Source: a bacterium | Lineage (GTDB): Bacteria > SZUA-79 > Acidulodesulfobacterales > Acidulodesulfobacteraceae | DNA: 8,190 nucleotides | Direction: 5' to 3' | Assembly (NCBI GenBank): GCA_021803845.1 | Contig: JAJZLA010000056.1 | Coordinates: 1-8,190, forward strand | Part shown: positions 1-5,741 of the stretch, piece by piece | Numbering within the stretch: position 1 is the first letter of the stretch | How the letters are laid out: each line of letters begins with the position of its first letter | Position numbers and translations under genes: made by a program | Notes under the pieces: generated by a model | What the model saw: the letters and a program-made list of their open reading frames with translations, nothing else | The model's database searches: none | What the model was told of the DNA's origin: nothing

Positions 1-67
1 CTCAGATGGATAGAGCAACAGCCTTCTAAGCTGTGGGTCGCAGGTTCGAATCCTGCTGGACGCACCA
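1..67 (+). tRNA. tRNA-Arg(UCU), 3' part; the 5' end lies outside the window
   Basis: The D arm (GCTC partner missing its first base, then GAGC at 13-16), an anticodon stem ACAGC/GCTGT around loop CTTCTAA with anticodon TCT, a T arm GCAGG-TTCGAAT-CCTGC, the 3' acceptor strand TGGACGC, discriminator A64 and an encoded CCA at 65-67 are all visible. About ten 5' nucleotides are missing because the window begins inside the D stem. The anticodon UCU reads AGA, giving arginine. An integrase gene ends six bases beyond the CCA, so this tRNA is very likely the integration target of the element to its right. Confidence 0.95.
38..67 (+). other. probable att site within the 3' end of tRNA-Arg
   Basis: Tyrosine-recombinase elements commonly integrate into tRNA 3' ends and restore the gene with their own copy, leaving the integrase gene beside the junction. 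Here the T arm and acceptor end are followed directly by a convergent integrase gene. The core boundaries cannot be set because the second copy of this sequence is not in the window. The interval given (T arm through CCA) is an inference from the family, not a measured repeat. Confidence 0.5.
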
Positions 68-72
68 TTATT

Positions 73-1173
73 TTATACACTTTCAAGGTTTCCGACTTTT
101 TGCTTTTGTTCCTGCGGTAAAGAATCGGTAAAGTTTTTTTCAAAATCCTTATTATCTAAGACTTTTACGGCGTTTTGTATGTGCGCCGAAGCTAAATGAC
201 TGTATCTTAAAGTCATAGTAATTGATTTATGCCCTAACAGCTCTTTAACGGTCGTTAAATCAACTCCGCCCATTACTAACCTACTTGCGAACGTGTGCCT
301 TAAATCGTGAAAGTGAAAGTCTATGATATGCGCTTTTTTTAAAGCGGCCGCAAAACTCTTTTTAAGGTCATAATAAGGCTTTAAAGTTTCCGGATTATAA
401 AAAACATAGTCGGTTTTGATATTTCTGACTATACCAGATAAAGTGTAGAAAAGTGTTTGATTTATAGGTATTTCTCGCCTTTCTCCGTTCTTCGTTTTAT
501 CCAGTAGGATTATCCGATTCTTTAAATCTACCCTGTTCCAAGTTAAATGCAATATTTCCGATTTTCTCATTCCGGTATTTAATGCCGTTATCACGATAGG
601 CTTTATTTCTTTACCACAGGCGTTTATAAGCCTTTCAATTTCATCATCGGATAAATACCTTAACCGCTTATTTTCGCCTTTTAGAAGCTTTACTTTCCGG
701 ACCCTCTTTAGGACGTCTTCATTTATCATTTCCCAGTCGGCCGCTTTCGTAAACATTCTTTTTAATGTAGCCGTCAGTCTGTTAGTGTAAGCTATACTGA
801 ATTTTTTAACCCAGTCGGTTTGGAATAGTTCCAAATCTTGCATAGTAAAATCAGATAAAGACTTATCTTTATACCTTTCGACAAGAGTTTTAACGAATAG
901 CCCCATATCATATGCCGACTTTAGCCGGCCGTCGATAAATTCCAAATACCTTGCCGCCAGCTCCGAAAAAGTAGAATTATTTATTATAGGTTCTTGTTTC
1001 TGCTTTATCGGCTCGCCGGTCCGGATTTGTTCTTTAAGCTCGATGACCCAGCGGTCGAAAGTTGCCCTTGCTTCCATTTTTAAATTTGTGCCGCTGGATT
1101 TAAAATAAGTTAAACCGTTTATCGTTTTACTCATCATAAAATTATTGCTGTTAGCTTTTTTGTAAATGCCCAC
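73..1173 (-). CDS. tyrosine recombinase (phage/ICE-type site-specific integrase)
   Basis: This 366-aa protein probably catalyses integration and excision of the element at the adjacent tRNA-Arg. The N-terminal SAM-like core-binding domain spans about residues 68-150. The catalytic domain follows, with the expected residues: R203 (in NTGMRKSEI), K228, H289 and R292 (HDLRH), H315 (LLGHKS) and the nucleophile Y324 (LRYSHL). Length and architecture are those of a complete integrase. The start is GTG at 1173, supported by a strong TAGGAGGTG ribosome-binding site six bases upstream. The small HTH gene upstream ends 21 bp away, so the two form an xis-int-like pair read toward the tRNA. The protein looks intact and should be active; the specific target is inferred from position only. 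Confidence 0.95.
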   Translation of the reverse strand: MGIYKKANSNNFMMSKTINGLTYFKSSGTNLKMEARATFDRWVIELKEQIRTGEPIKQKQEPIINNSTFSELAARYLEFIDGRLKSAYDMGLFVKTLVERYKDKSLSDFTMQDLELFQTDWVKKFSIAYTNRLTATLKRMFTKAADWEMINEDVLKRVRKVKLLKGENKRLRYLSDDEIERLINACGKEIKPIVITALNTGMRKSEILHLTWNRVDLKNRIILLDKTKNGERREIPINQTLFYTLSGIVRNIKTDYVFYNPETLKPYYDLKKSFAAALKKAHIIDFHFHDLRHTFASRLVMGGVDLTTVKELLGHKSITMTLRYSHLASAHIQNAVKVLDNKDFEKNFTDSLPQEQKQKVGNLESV

Positions 1174-1194
1174 TTTTCACCTCCTAAACGACAT

Positions 1195-1386
1195 TTACAA
1201 ACGCTTACTTTTCGGATTAATCATATCATAGCTATTCTGATTAATCCAAGCAATAATTTTATCTTTGTCGAACCTTAAAGCTCCGCCTATTTTTATATAG
1301 GGTATTGCTTTATGATAAACAAGCTTATAAATATTCGACTGATTCATCGCTAACATCTCTGCAACATCTTTAATTTTTATCAGCAT
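1195..1386 (-). CDS. excisionase-type HTH DNA-binding protein (AlpA/Xis-like)
   Basis: This 63-aa protein carries a helix-turn-helix of the excisionase/MerR-like type: KIKDVAEMLAMNQSNIYKLV, followed by a wing ending in GGALRFDKDKIIAWI. Proteins of this family bend DNA at attachment sites and set the direction of integrase action. The position immediately upstream of the integrase, 21 bp apart and on the same strand, supports that role. The open frame continues upstream to 1551, but that stretch encodes only Lys/Gln/Thr repeats produced by a low-complexity DNA tract, so I place the start at the internal ATG at 1386, preceded by a weak GGA motif. A simple transcriptional activator (AlpA-like) is the main alternative. 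Confidence 0.8.
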   Translation of the reverse strand: MLIKIKDVAEMLAMNQSNIYKLVYHKAIPYIKIGGALRFDKDKIIAWINQNSYDMINPKSKRL

Positions 1387-1439
1387 AATTTTTTTCCGTG
1401 TAGAAGTTTTTTTTATAATTAATAATTTTTTTTCAATTT

Positions 1440-1533
1440 TGCCTTTGCAGTTTGCCTTTGCCTTAGTTTTTGTCTTTGTCTTTTGCTTTGGTTTTTGCTT
1501 TTGCCTTTGTCCTTGCTTTTGCTTTTGCCTTTG
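1440..1533. repeat. low-complexity TTTTGC/CCTTTG hexamer-like tract
   Basis: The tract is built from irregular repeats of TTTTGC, CCTTTG and TCTTTG on the plus strand and is almost free of A. In translation it gives artefactual Lys/Gln/Thr/Ala strings in several frames, explaining spurious open frames here. It directly abuts the compound inverted repeat at 1534-1629. A shorter stretch of the same flavour (CTTTTGTCTTTGCT) precedes a CCCCCTT hairpin at 7404-7435, suggesting a dispersed intergenic repeat family in this genome. Confidence 0.7.
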
Positions 1534-1629
1534 CTGTTCCCCTACTCCCACACGCTTTTAGTAAGGGGGTCGTGAGGTTTGGTTTTTTAAACCTCACGAC
1601 CCCCTTAGTAAGTGGGAGTAGGGGAACAG
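1534..1629. repeat. 96-bp compound inverted repeat (two nested 18-bp perfect stems)
   Basis: The outer arms 1534-1551 (CTGTTCCCCTACTCCCAC) and 1612-1629 are perfect reverse complements. The inner arms 1563-1580 (AAGGGGGTCGTGAGGTTT) and 1589-1606 are also perfect over 18 bp, closing on an 8-nt loop. The stems are separated by unequal linkers of 11 and 5 nt. This would form a large cruciform or a very stable RNA hairpin. No transposase lies nearby. It resembles non-autonomous intergenic palindromes (MITE/REP-like); it may also block transcription leaving the 1821-2994 operon before it reaches xis-int, but it has no canonical U tract. Confidence 0.85.
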
Positions 1630-1641
1630 TGCCTTTTCGCT

Positions 1642-1779
1642 TTAAAAATACCGTTCCAATCTGCGACATACAGAAATCGGATAAGTATTTTTTATCTTTT
1701 TTTGGTTAAAACTTGGATTATTTTTTATCATTATCGGGATTAAAACCGATTTATTTTTTTTCTTTTTCGTTTCTTTCAT
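1642..1779 (-). CDS. doubtful 45-aa Lys-rich ORF
   Basis: A short frame beginning MKETKKKKNK and ending in RRLERYF follows the winged-helix gene by about 40 bp on the same strand. The ATG at 1779 has a plausible GGACGGAG ribosome-binding site with four-base spacing, the only real support. The N-terminus is low-complexity lysine, there is no recognisable domain, and the 3' end runs into sequence flanking the palindromic repeat. It may be a small real gene, a remnant whose tail was replaced by the repeat, or chance. Confidence 0.25.
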   Translation of the reverse strand: MKETKKKKNKSVLIPIMIKNNPSFNQKKIKNTYPISVCRRLERYF

Positions 1780-1820
1780 TTTCTCCGTCCGTTCTTGTGT
1801 GTGATTTTTTTATTTCTTTT

Positions 1821-2531
1821 TCAGGATATAAAATCGTCTATATTCTGGATAAAATTATTTATTTCTACAAACATTATTTTGTTTTTAGTTTCGTATGTAA
1901 TTAATCTTTCGTCTATACTTGCGCCGTTCTTATACTGGTCTATAATCGATATTTTATTTTGTAATTTATCCGGCTTCCCCTGTGTCAAATATATTAACTT
2001 TTTTATATCTGCGCTATTCTGCAACTGCGATAATTTCTTTGCGTATTTTTCCGCCGTTTTGTATTCAAGTTCGATTTCAAAGCCGATTAATCCGCCGTAT
2101 CTTTCAATGATTATATCCGGTATTATTTTAAGTTTAGGATATGCTTTTTTACACGTTAAATCTATTTCATAATCGATATTTCTATTTGCTAATAATGCGC
2201 CTATTCTTGCGATTAATAAGTGATGATTAAAGTTATACAAAGACGATGTTTTAAGTTTACTTAAAATCGGTTTATTAAATTCTTGCTCGATGTTTTGAGC
2301 AAGCCAGCTTCCGCCTTTTTGCGTTAAGGTGTAAATTTCAATTTTAATATTTTCGGAATTTAATTTTTTAACATAACCGGATTTAACTAATTTCTTTAAA
2401 CGTCTATATAAAGTATCGTATTTGATATTCAGCATAGTTAAAGCCGTAAAATCACAATACCTATGTTTATATAAAAGATATAATAATTGTTTATCTCTTT
2501 CGCTAAAATCAACTCTTTTATGCGCTCCCAT
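1821..2531 (-). CDS. winged-helix protein resembling the replication-relaxation / MobC-like family
   Basis: The 236-aa protein has an N-terminal winged helix (about residues 8-78: SERDKQLLYLLYKHRYCDFTAL, then YRRLKKLVKSGYV and a YTLTQKG wing). A C-terminal alpha/beta domain contains P138-D139, E152-x-E154 and K158 in the order PD...ExE...K, reminiscent of PD-(D/E)xK nuclease-fold domains. This layout matches my memory of replication-relaxation proteins found on ICEs and plasmids, where they are thought to act on DNA at replication or transfer origins. The ATG at 2531 overlaps the stop of the upstream 55-aa gene (TAATG) and has an AAGGGG site, indicating translational coupling. Catalytic activity is not established. 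A plain transcriptional regulator is the alternative. Confidence 0.65.
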   Translation of the reverse strand: MGAHKRVDFSERDKQLLYLLYKHRYCDFTALTMLNIKYDTLYRRLKKLVKSGYVKKLNSENIKIEIYTLTQKGGSWLAQNIEQEFNKPILSKLKTSSLYNFNHHLLIARIGALLANRNIDYEIDLTCKKAYPKLKIIPDIIIERYGGLIGFEIELEYKTAEKYAKKLSQLQNSADIKKLIYLTQGKPDKLQNKISIIDQYKNGASIDERLITYETKNKIMFVEINNFIQNIDDFIS

Positions 2532-2698
2532 TATTTCCCCTTTTCTTCTTCCATTGCGACTAATAGCCTGTCAATGCTTATCTCAACATCTTTCGATAAA
2601 TCATATAATCCGTCAAATTCCGAATACCTAAATTTTAAACTTTCAAAGAAATTGCATATTTTCGCAATTTTATTTATGTCAGTTTTCTTAATTTTCAT
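2531..2698 (-). CDS. small hypothetical protein, 55 aa
   Basis: The frame begins MKIKKTDINKIAK and ends AMEEEKGK. It is strongly supported as real by an AAAAAGGAGG ribosome-binding site, the best in the window, ten bases before the ATG. It is also tightly packed: it starts just after the 97-aa gene ends, and its TAA overlaps the next ATG as TAATG. The protein is charged and predicted helical (about residues 8-50, with SKDVEISIDRLLVAMEEE near the end). It has no cysteine pair, signal peptide or membrane segment. It may be a partner or regulator of the winged-helix protein it is coupled to. I do not recognise the family. Confidence 0.7.
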   Translation of the reverse strand: MKIKKTDINKIAKICNFFESLKFRYSEFDGLYDLSKDVEISIDRLLVAMEEEKGK

Positions 2699-2700
2699 AA

Positions 2701-2994
2701 TTATAATTCCTCCTTTTTATCGATAAATCTTGCGATATATTTTCTATATTCCGACAAAGGAAAAATGCTTGTATCTAAATTTTCGTCTATGACTGAAACT
2801 ATAACCTGCTCGTTAAACTCCGGGGCGGTATCGTATCCGTTTTCGTCAAATCTAAATTTTTCCGGAGTCGTTATATGCGTAAATAGAAAATTTAACCTAT
2901 TCCGCATTTCTTCCTTTGTAGCAACGAAGTTTATTATTATATCTTTCGCTATTACGATAACCCTGTAATTGTCATCTAAAATGTTATTTTTCAT
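2701..2994 (-). CDS. hypothetical protein, 97 aa
   Basis: First gene of the leftward three-gene operon. The start at 2994 has an AAGGGGACG ribosome-binding site, and its last codons form the Shine-Dalgarno sequence of the following 55-aa gene (KKEEL encoded by AAA AAG GAG GAA TTA). The protein is acidic and soluble, beginning MKNNILDDNYRVIVIAKDI, with alternating predicted strands and helices and no signal peptide, membrane segment or recognisable motif. The upstream leader contains two strong hairpins, which may regulate the whole operon. I do not recognise a family; the operon context suggests an element-maintenance or mobilisation accessory role. Confidence 0.65.
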   Translation of the reverse strand: MKNNILDDNYRVIVIAKDIIINFVATKEEMRNRLNFLFTHITTPEKFRFDENGYDTAPEFNEQVIVSVIDENLDTSIFPLSEYRKYIARFIDKKEEL

Positions 2995-3007
2995 ATCGTC
3001 CCCTTTT

Positions 3008-3036
3008 CATCGTGCGGAAATTGTTTCCGCACGATG
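3008..3036 (-). promoter_or_regulatory. perfect 13-bp hairpin just upstream of the 97-aa gene's ribosome-binding site
   Basis: CATCGTGCGGAAA (3008-3020) and its exact reverse complement (3024-3036) are separated by three bases. In the leftward transcript the hairpin ends immediately before AAAAGGGGACG, the likely ribosome-binding site, so it lies in the 5' leader and may affect translation or mRNA stability. Read rightward it is followed by a T-rich run (ATTTATTTTTTT) and would look like an intrinsic terminator, but no rightward gene precedes it. Confidence 0.55.
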
Positions 3037-3042
3037 ATTTAT

Positions 3043-3158
3043 TTTTTTACTGTCCGCCCGGCGGACACTTTAAACCCTTTAAAATCCCTATAATCGATTT
3101 TAAGGCGTTTGATTTTCTGTTAATAGTAAATTACCTGTTTTAAGTCTAAGGGGGCTAA
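3043..3158 (-). repeat. two-block repeat, copy 1 (inverted partner at 7849-7996)
   Basis: Block A (3111-3158) matches 7849-7896 in inverted orientation at 44 of 48 positions, including a perfect 27-bp core (3119-3145 against 7862-7888). Block B (3043-3068) matches 7971-7996 at 25 of 26 positions and contains the palindrome TGTCCGCC-n-GGCGGACA (3051-3067), whose only difference is a C/G swap at the centre. The sequence between blocks differs in length (42 against 74 bp). Block A overlaps the stop codon of the small membrane-protein gene and the right half of a GGGGCTAA/TTAGCCCC hairpin at 3151-3175. Confidence 0.85.
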
Positions 3159-3175
3159 TTTTGCTTATTAGCCCC
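3151..3175 (-). terminator. weak terminator-like hairpin at the end of the transfer-like operon
   Basis: GGGGCTAA (3151-3158) and TTAGCCCC (3168-3175) form an 8-bp stem around a 9-nt loop, overlapping the stop codon of the small membrane-protein gene. There is no proper U tract after it on the minus strand, so termination would be inefficient or factor-dependent. Confidence 0.35.
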
Positions 3176-3361
3176 GCCGTTTTCTTTTGGTTTAAGGTAA
3201 CTATGAGCCAAACTCAATAAATTTAAAACAACCCCCAGAATAATATCGCCTAATGCGGCGGTCATATTTCCGGTAAAATAATAATACAAAGCAAATATTA
3301 AAATAAAAATCGACGTAATATTAACCCTGTTCCTTTTAAGAAATTCAAGCTTATTCTTCAT
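3155..3361 (-). CDS. small membrane protein with two predicted helices
   Basis: A 68-aa protein starting MKNKLEFLKRNR, with hydrophobic stretches at about residues 14-30 (NITSIFILIFALYYYF) and 35-55 (ALGDIILGVVLNLLSLA), then a hydrophilic tail (KPKENGGANKQN). The start at 3361 is preferred over the in-frame ATG at 3379 because AAAGGGGGAACG sits just before it. It overlaps the 3' end of the TrbL-like gene by 11 bp, implying translational coupling and a joint role. It lacks a signal peptide and does not look like a pilin. An inner-membrane accessory of the secretion-like complex is possible; I cannot name a family. Confidence 0.6.
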   Translation of the reverse strand: MKNKLEFLKRNRVNITSIFILIFALYYYFTGNMTAALGDIILGVVLNLLSLAHSYLKPKENGGANKQN

Positions 3362-4529
3362 CGTTCCCCCTTTTGCCATAATGCTTTGATTTTCTACCCC
3401 CTGCCGATTCTGCGGCGTGTCTTGCCGCCGTAGAACTGCCTTTGTTTGCCGCAGTCGTTCCGCCCTTGCCTGCCAGCTTTGCCCCTAAATTACCGGCAAG
3501 ACCGCCCCCTGACACTCCCGCCGCTCCGAGTCCCGCCGAAGCTCCAGCGGTTATTAGAGAAATCGTCGCATAACTTGCGATAGACCCCAAAGCCCCCATT
3601 CCGCCTTGATAAAGTTTTGATGTCAAATACGGCGTTAAAATTATAAGAACCACTAAAAAGGTATAAATCGCCGCTATTGCAAGCGGATCTAAATTTTGAA
3701 GTGATGGGTATGTGTTCCCCGTCGATAGAATCGTATTGAAGACTTGAAAAAGACACGCAGTAACAATGAACCAGCTCATTATTTCTATCGTATCTTTAAT
3801 CCAAGCCTTAAGGAATGGTCTTAACGGCGGTATAATCGATAAACTAATCGTTATCGGACCAATAAGATACATAAAAGAAAGTAATATATATCTCAACCAT
3901 TCTAATATCCATACTGCTACACTCGCCAACGTCAACGCTGCCACGGAGGCAAAACCAGACATCGAAAATTGAATAATACTAATGCCGCCGTGCTTCCAAT
4001 TAAATATCGACTTTAAAAATAATGAAACTTCGTTTGCCGGCATTATAGCGTGCGCTATGCCGTTGCATACTGAATTTAACCATAGAAAAATTGTGTTATA
4101 CATAATCAAAATTGACATTATGAATATCATATAAAATATTTCCTTCATATAGCCTTTTTCTTCTCCTAAGTATAGCTTTATAGCCATTGCGAACAAAAAC
4201 ACTATAAAAGAAAAAGGAAGTATCGTTTTTTCTAACGGCATAATGTTATTATTCATTATATTTGCGAATGTTGACGGTATTGTCGATGTTACGCCGATTT
4301 GCGGATATTTATATAGCGTTATATTGGTCTGTCCCGTAGTATTTACCGATGAAGTAGCCGGCGTGGGCGTCGTCTTCGGCGTGGTCGTCTTTGACGGCGG
4401 CGGAGCGTAATAATTCGGTGCGTTAGGGTTCGTGTCTTGCGGCGAACCCATTGCATATGCTTTTTTTGCTATACCTGCCCCCGTCGTGAAAGCAGTTATG
4501 ATTATTAAAATTAAAATTAGTTTTTTCAT
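3351..4529 (-). CDS. TrbL/VirB6-like conjugal transfer membrane protein
   Basis: The 392-aa protein begins with a signal sequence (MKKLILILIIITAF, cleavage plausible after AKKAYA at residue 26) and a Pro/Thr-rich linker (about 35-65). Next come five to six hydrophobic segments, including ILPFSFIVFLFAMAIKLYLG, WILEWLRYILLSFMYLIGPI and IYTFLVVLIILTPYL. It ends with a Gly/Ala-rich, then basic, tail (HYGKRGNDEE). This is the layout of TrbL/VirB6 proteins, polytopic inner-membrane channel components of type IV secretion systems. Its position right after a TrbJ-like gene, as in the trbJ-(K)-L order, supports the call. The ATG at 4529 lies two bases after the upstream stop, with GGGGTGG upstream; the GTG at 4538 is less likely. 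No sequence search was possible. Confidence 0.7.
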   Translation of the reverse strand: MKKLILILIIITAFTTGAGIAKKAYAMGSPQDTNPNAPNYYAPPPSKTTTPKTTPTPATSSVNTTGQTNITLYKYPQIGVTSTIPSTFANIMNNNIMPLEKTILPFSFIVFLFAMAIKLYLGEEKGYMKEIFYMIFIMSILIMYNTIFLWLNSVCNGIAHAIMPANEVSLFLKSIFNWKHGGISIIQFSMSGFASVAALTLASVAVWILEWLRYILLSFMYLIGPITISLSIIPPLRPFLKAWIKDTIEIMSWFIVTACLFQVFNTILSTGNTYPSLQNLDPLAIAAIYTFLVVLIILTPYLTSKLYQGGMGALGSIASYATISLITAGASAGLGAAGVSGGGLAGNLGAKLAGKGGTTAANKGSSTAARHAAESAGGRKSKHYGKRGNDEE

Positions 4530-4531
4530 AA

Positions 4532-5344
4532 TTACCACCCCGCCGCAAAGCTATTAGCTAAAGATTCGCTTGTTTTTTCGGCGTTTTGCCTTTCATATCT
4601 GGCTTGTGTTTGTGCGCGTAATTTCCCCGCCTGCTCCGCCGCATTTGCCTGATTTTCTACCGCCTGATTTTGCAGTATTTCGCTTAAAAGTTCTATTATT
4701 TTGCCGTCTGCGCTTGCGCTTAATCTTTCTGCGTCAAGACCGTTTGCGCTTGTAGCTTGCGTAGATATTAAGTGTCCCGCAGTAGTAGCCGTTTGCGCTT
4801 CTTTACTGTCTAATGCCGCCGTTGCCGATTCGCTGTTAATAGCAGCTTCGCTTATAGCCTGCATATCTTCCGAAGTAGAATTTACCCCCATAGCGCTATC
4901 CCACGGATTAGCGGCGTTAAGGTCTGAATTGCCCATTCCGTTTACGTAGCTTACTAAATCTTGGTCAAGCGTATCGTTAGGAGCTCCGCTTTGGACACTG
5001 GGTATAAATTGCTTATAGTTTTGTAAAAAACTGCCTACGCCGTCCAGTTCTTTTAAATTTTGCAAAAAGCCTGTAGCTTCGTAGTAGTCGTTCTGATAAG
5101 TTTCAAATTGATTATAAGCGTGAATAGCCGCTTGCACAGCTTGCGCGTTTCTTGCTTCCTGTAATGCGGTTTGAATTTTAGTATTAACCGCTTCTATCTG
5201 CGTATTAGCCGCCGTTGCCGTAGTTTCAATTTTCGTTGCTATTGACTGCGGATTAGGCACGCTAAAAACTGCTAACTGCGCATTAGCTTTACTTGTAATA
5301 CTGAAAATAACCGTAAAAACTGCAATAATTAATAGCTTTTTCAT
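4532..5344 (-). CDS. TrbJ/VirB5-like conjugal transfer periplasmic protein
   Basis: A 270-aa exported protein. The Sec signal peptide MKKLLIIAVFTVIFSITSKANA is cleaved after about residue 22. The mature chain begins QLAVFSVPNPQSIATKIE and is largely helical and Ala/Gln/Asn-rich, with long heptad-like stretches (about 25-75 and 215-260) and no membrane segment. VirB5/TrbJ proteins have this make-up and act at the pilus tip or in host-cell contact. Start at 5344 with a strong AAAAGGGGGAC site. It lies between an EexN-like lipoprotein gene 17 bp upstream and the TrbL-like gene 2 bp downstream, matching the trbJ-K-L and virB5-eex-virB6 neighbourhoods. Sequence conservation in this family is low, so the call rests on composition and context. 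Confidence 0.65.
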   Translation of the reverse strand: MKKLLIIAVFTVIFSITSKANAQLAVFSVPNPQSIATKIETTATAANTQIEAVNTKIQTALQEARNAQAVQAAIHAYNQFETYQNDYYEATGFLQNLKELDGVGSFLQNYKQFIPSVQSGAPNDTLDQDLVSYVNGMGNSDLNAANPWDSAMGVNSTSEDMQAISEAAINSESATAALDSKEAQTATTAGHLISTQATSANGLDAERLSASADGKIIELLSEILQNQAVENQANAAEQAGKLRAQTQARYERQNAEKTSESLANSFAAGW

Positions 5345-5361
5345 AATGTCCCCCTTTTAGA

Positions 5362-5634
5362 TTAATGAATATAACCCCTATGATGAAAATGATTAAAAAT
5401 ATTGTAATATGCGTTATAACAATTCTTGTTTACTCTCGATATATCGAAATTTAACGATTTTTTTTGATTTACGAAGTCAGGAATTTTTTTGCAAGCCGCA
5501 TAAACCCTATAAGCTTGCTTATGGTGCTTTGTGTAGTATGAATAACGATGATAAACCATAGCCGGATTTTTGGCGCACCCGGATAAAGCTAATCCCGTAA
5601 TTATTATCCCTGCGATTAAAATTAATCTTTTCAT
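5362..5634 (-). CDS. EexN-like lipoprotein (putative entry exclusion)
   Basis: A 90-aa protein with a lipoprotein signal peptide ending in LALSGC (lipidated Cys20). The mature part has YY...H (33-38), C48-x-x-x-P52 and NCYNA (71-75). That spacing recalls EexN-type lipoproteins, which block redundant entry of conjugative elements, with their conserved YY..H...C..P...NCxNA pattern. The stretch between C48 and the NC motif is somewhat longer than I remember for the family. The start at 5634 is chosen over 5652 because AAGGTG lies just before it. The gene heads the operon with TrbJ- and TrbL-like genes, exactly where eex or trbK genes occur. VirB7-like lipoprotein is the alternative. Confidence 0.55.
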   Translation of the reverse strand: MKRLILIAGIIITGLALSGCAKNPAMVYHRYSYYTKHHKQAYRVYAACKKIPDFVNQKKSLNFDISRVNKNCYNAYYNIFNHFHHRGYIH

Positions 5635-5709
5635 AATTTCACCTTTTTTCAATATGTTAATGTAAATTATATTTTAAAACCCTTTCAAATTTGCTTTTTA
5701 AGCCTTGTT

Positions 5710-5735
5710 AAAAAGGTAGTTAATGGTAAGCTACC
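5710..5735 (-). terminator. possible weak intrinsic terminator after the initiator-like gene
   Basis: On the minus strand GGTAG (5735-5731) pairs with CTACC (5719-5715), followed directly by TTTTT. The stem is only five base pairs with an 11-nt loop, so efficiency would be low and read-through into the lipoprotein operon is likely. It lies just downstream of the stop at 5742. Confidence 0.3.
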
Positions 5736-5741
5736 CGCAAT

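Noticed and set aside
1440..1533. CRISPR array
   Set aside because: The repeats are irregular 6-12 bp units without unique spacers of constant length.
1387..1551. N-terminal extension of the excisionase-like protein (Lys/Gln/Thr repeats)
   Set aside because: It comes from the low-complexity DNA tract and begins inside the inverted repeat; the HTH domain starts cleanly at the ATG at 1386.
1463..1709. Open frames on both strands across the low-complexity tract and palindrome
   Set aside because: Repetitive composition leaves all frames open; there is no convincing ribosome-binding site or domain, and the frames are mirror images of the repeat.
1725..1752. Rightward terminator (ATCGG...CCGAT followed by a T run)
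   Set aside because: Short stem in a T-rich region, with no rightward gene upstream to terminate.
1795..2172. Hydrophobic rightward open frame opposite the winged-helix gene
   Set aside because: It is the antisense shadow of a well-supported minus-strand gene with good start signals; AT-rich antisense codons give false hydrophobicity.
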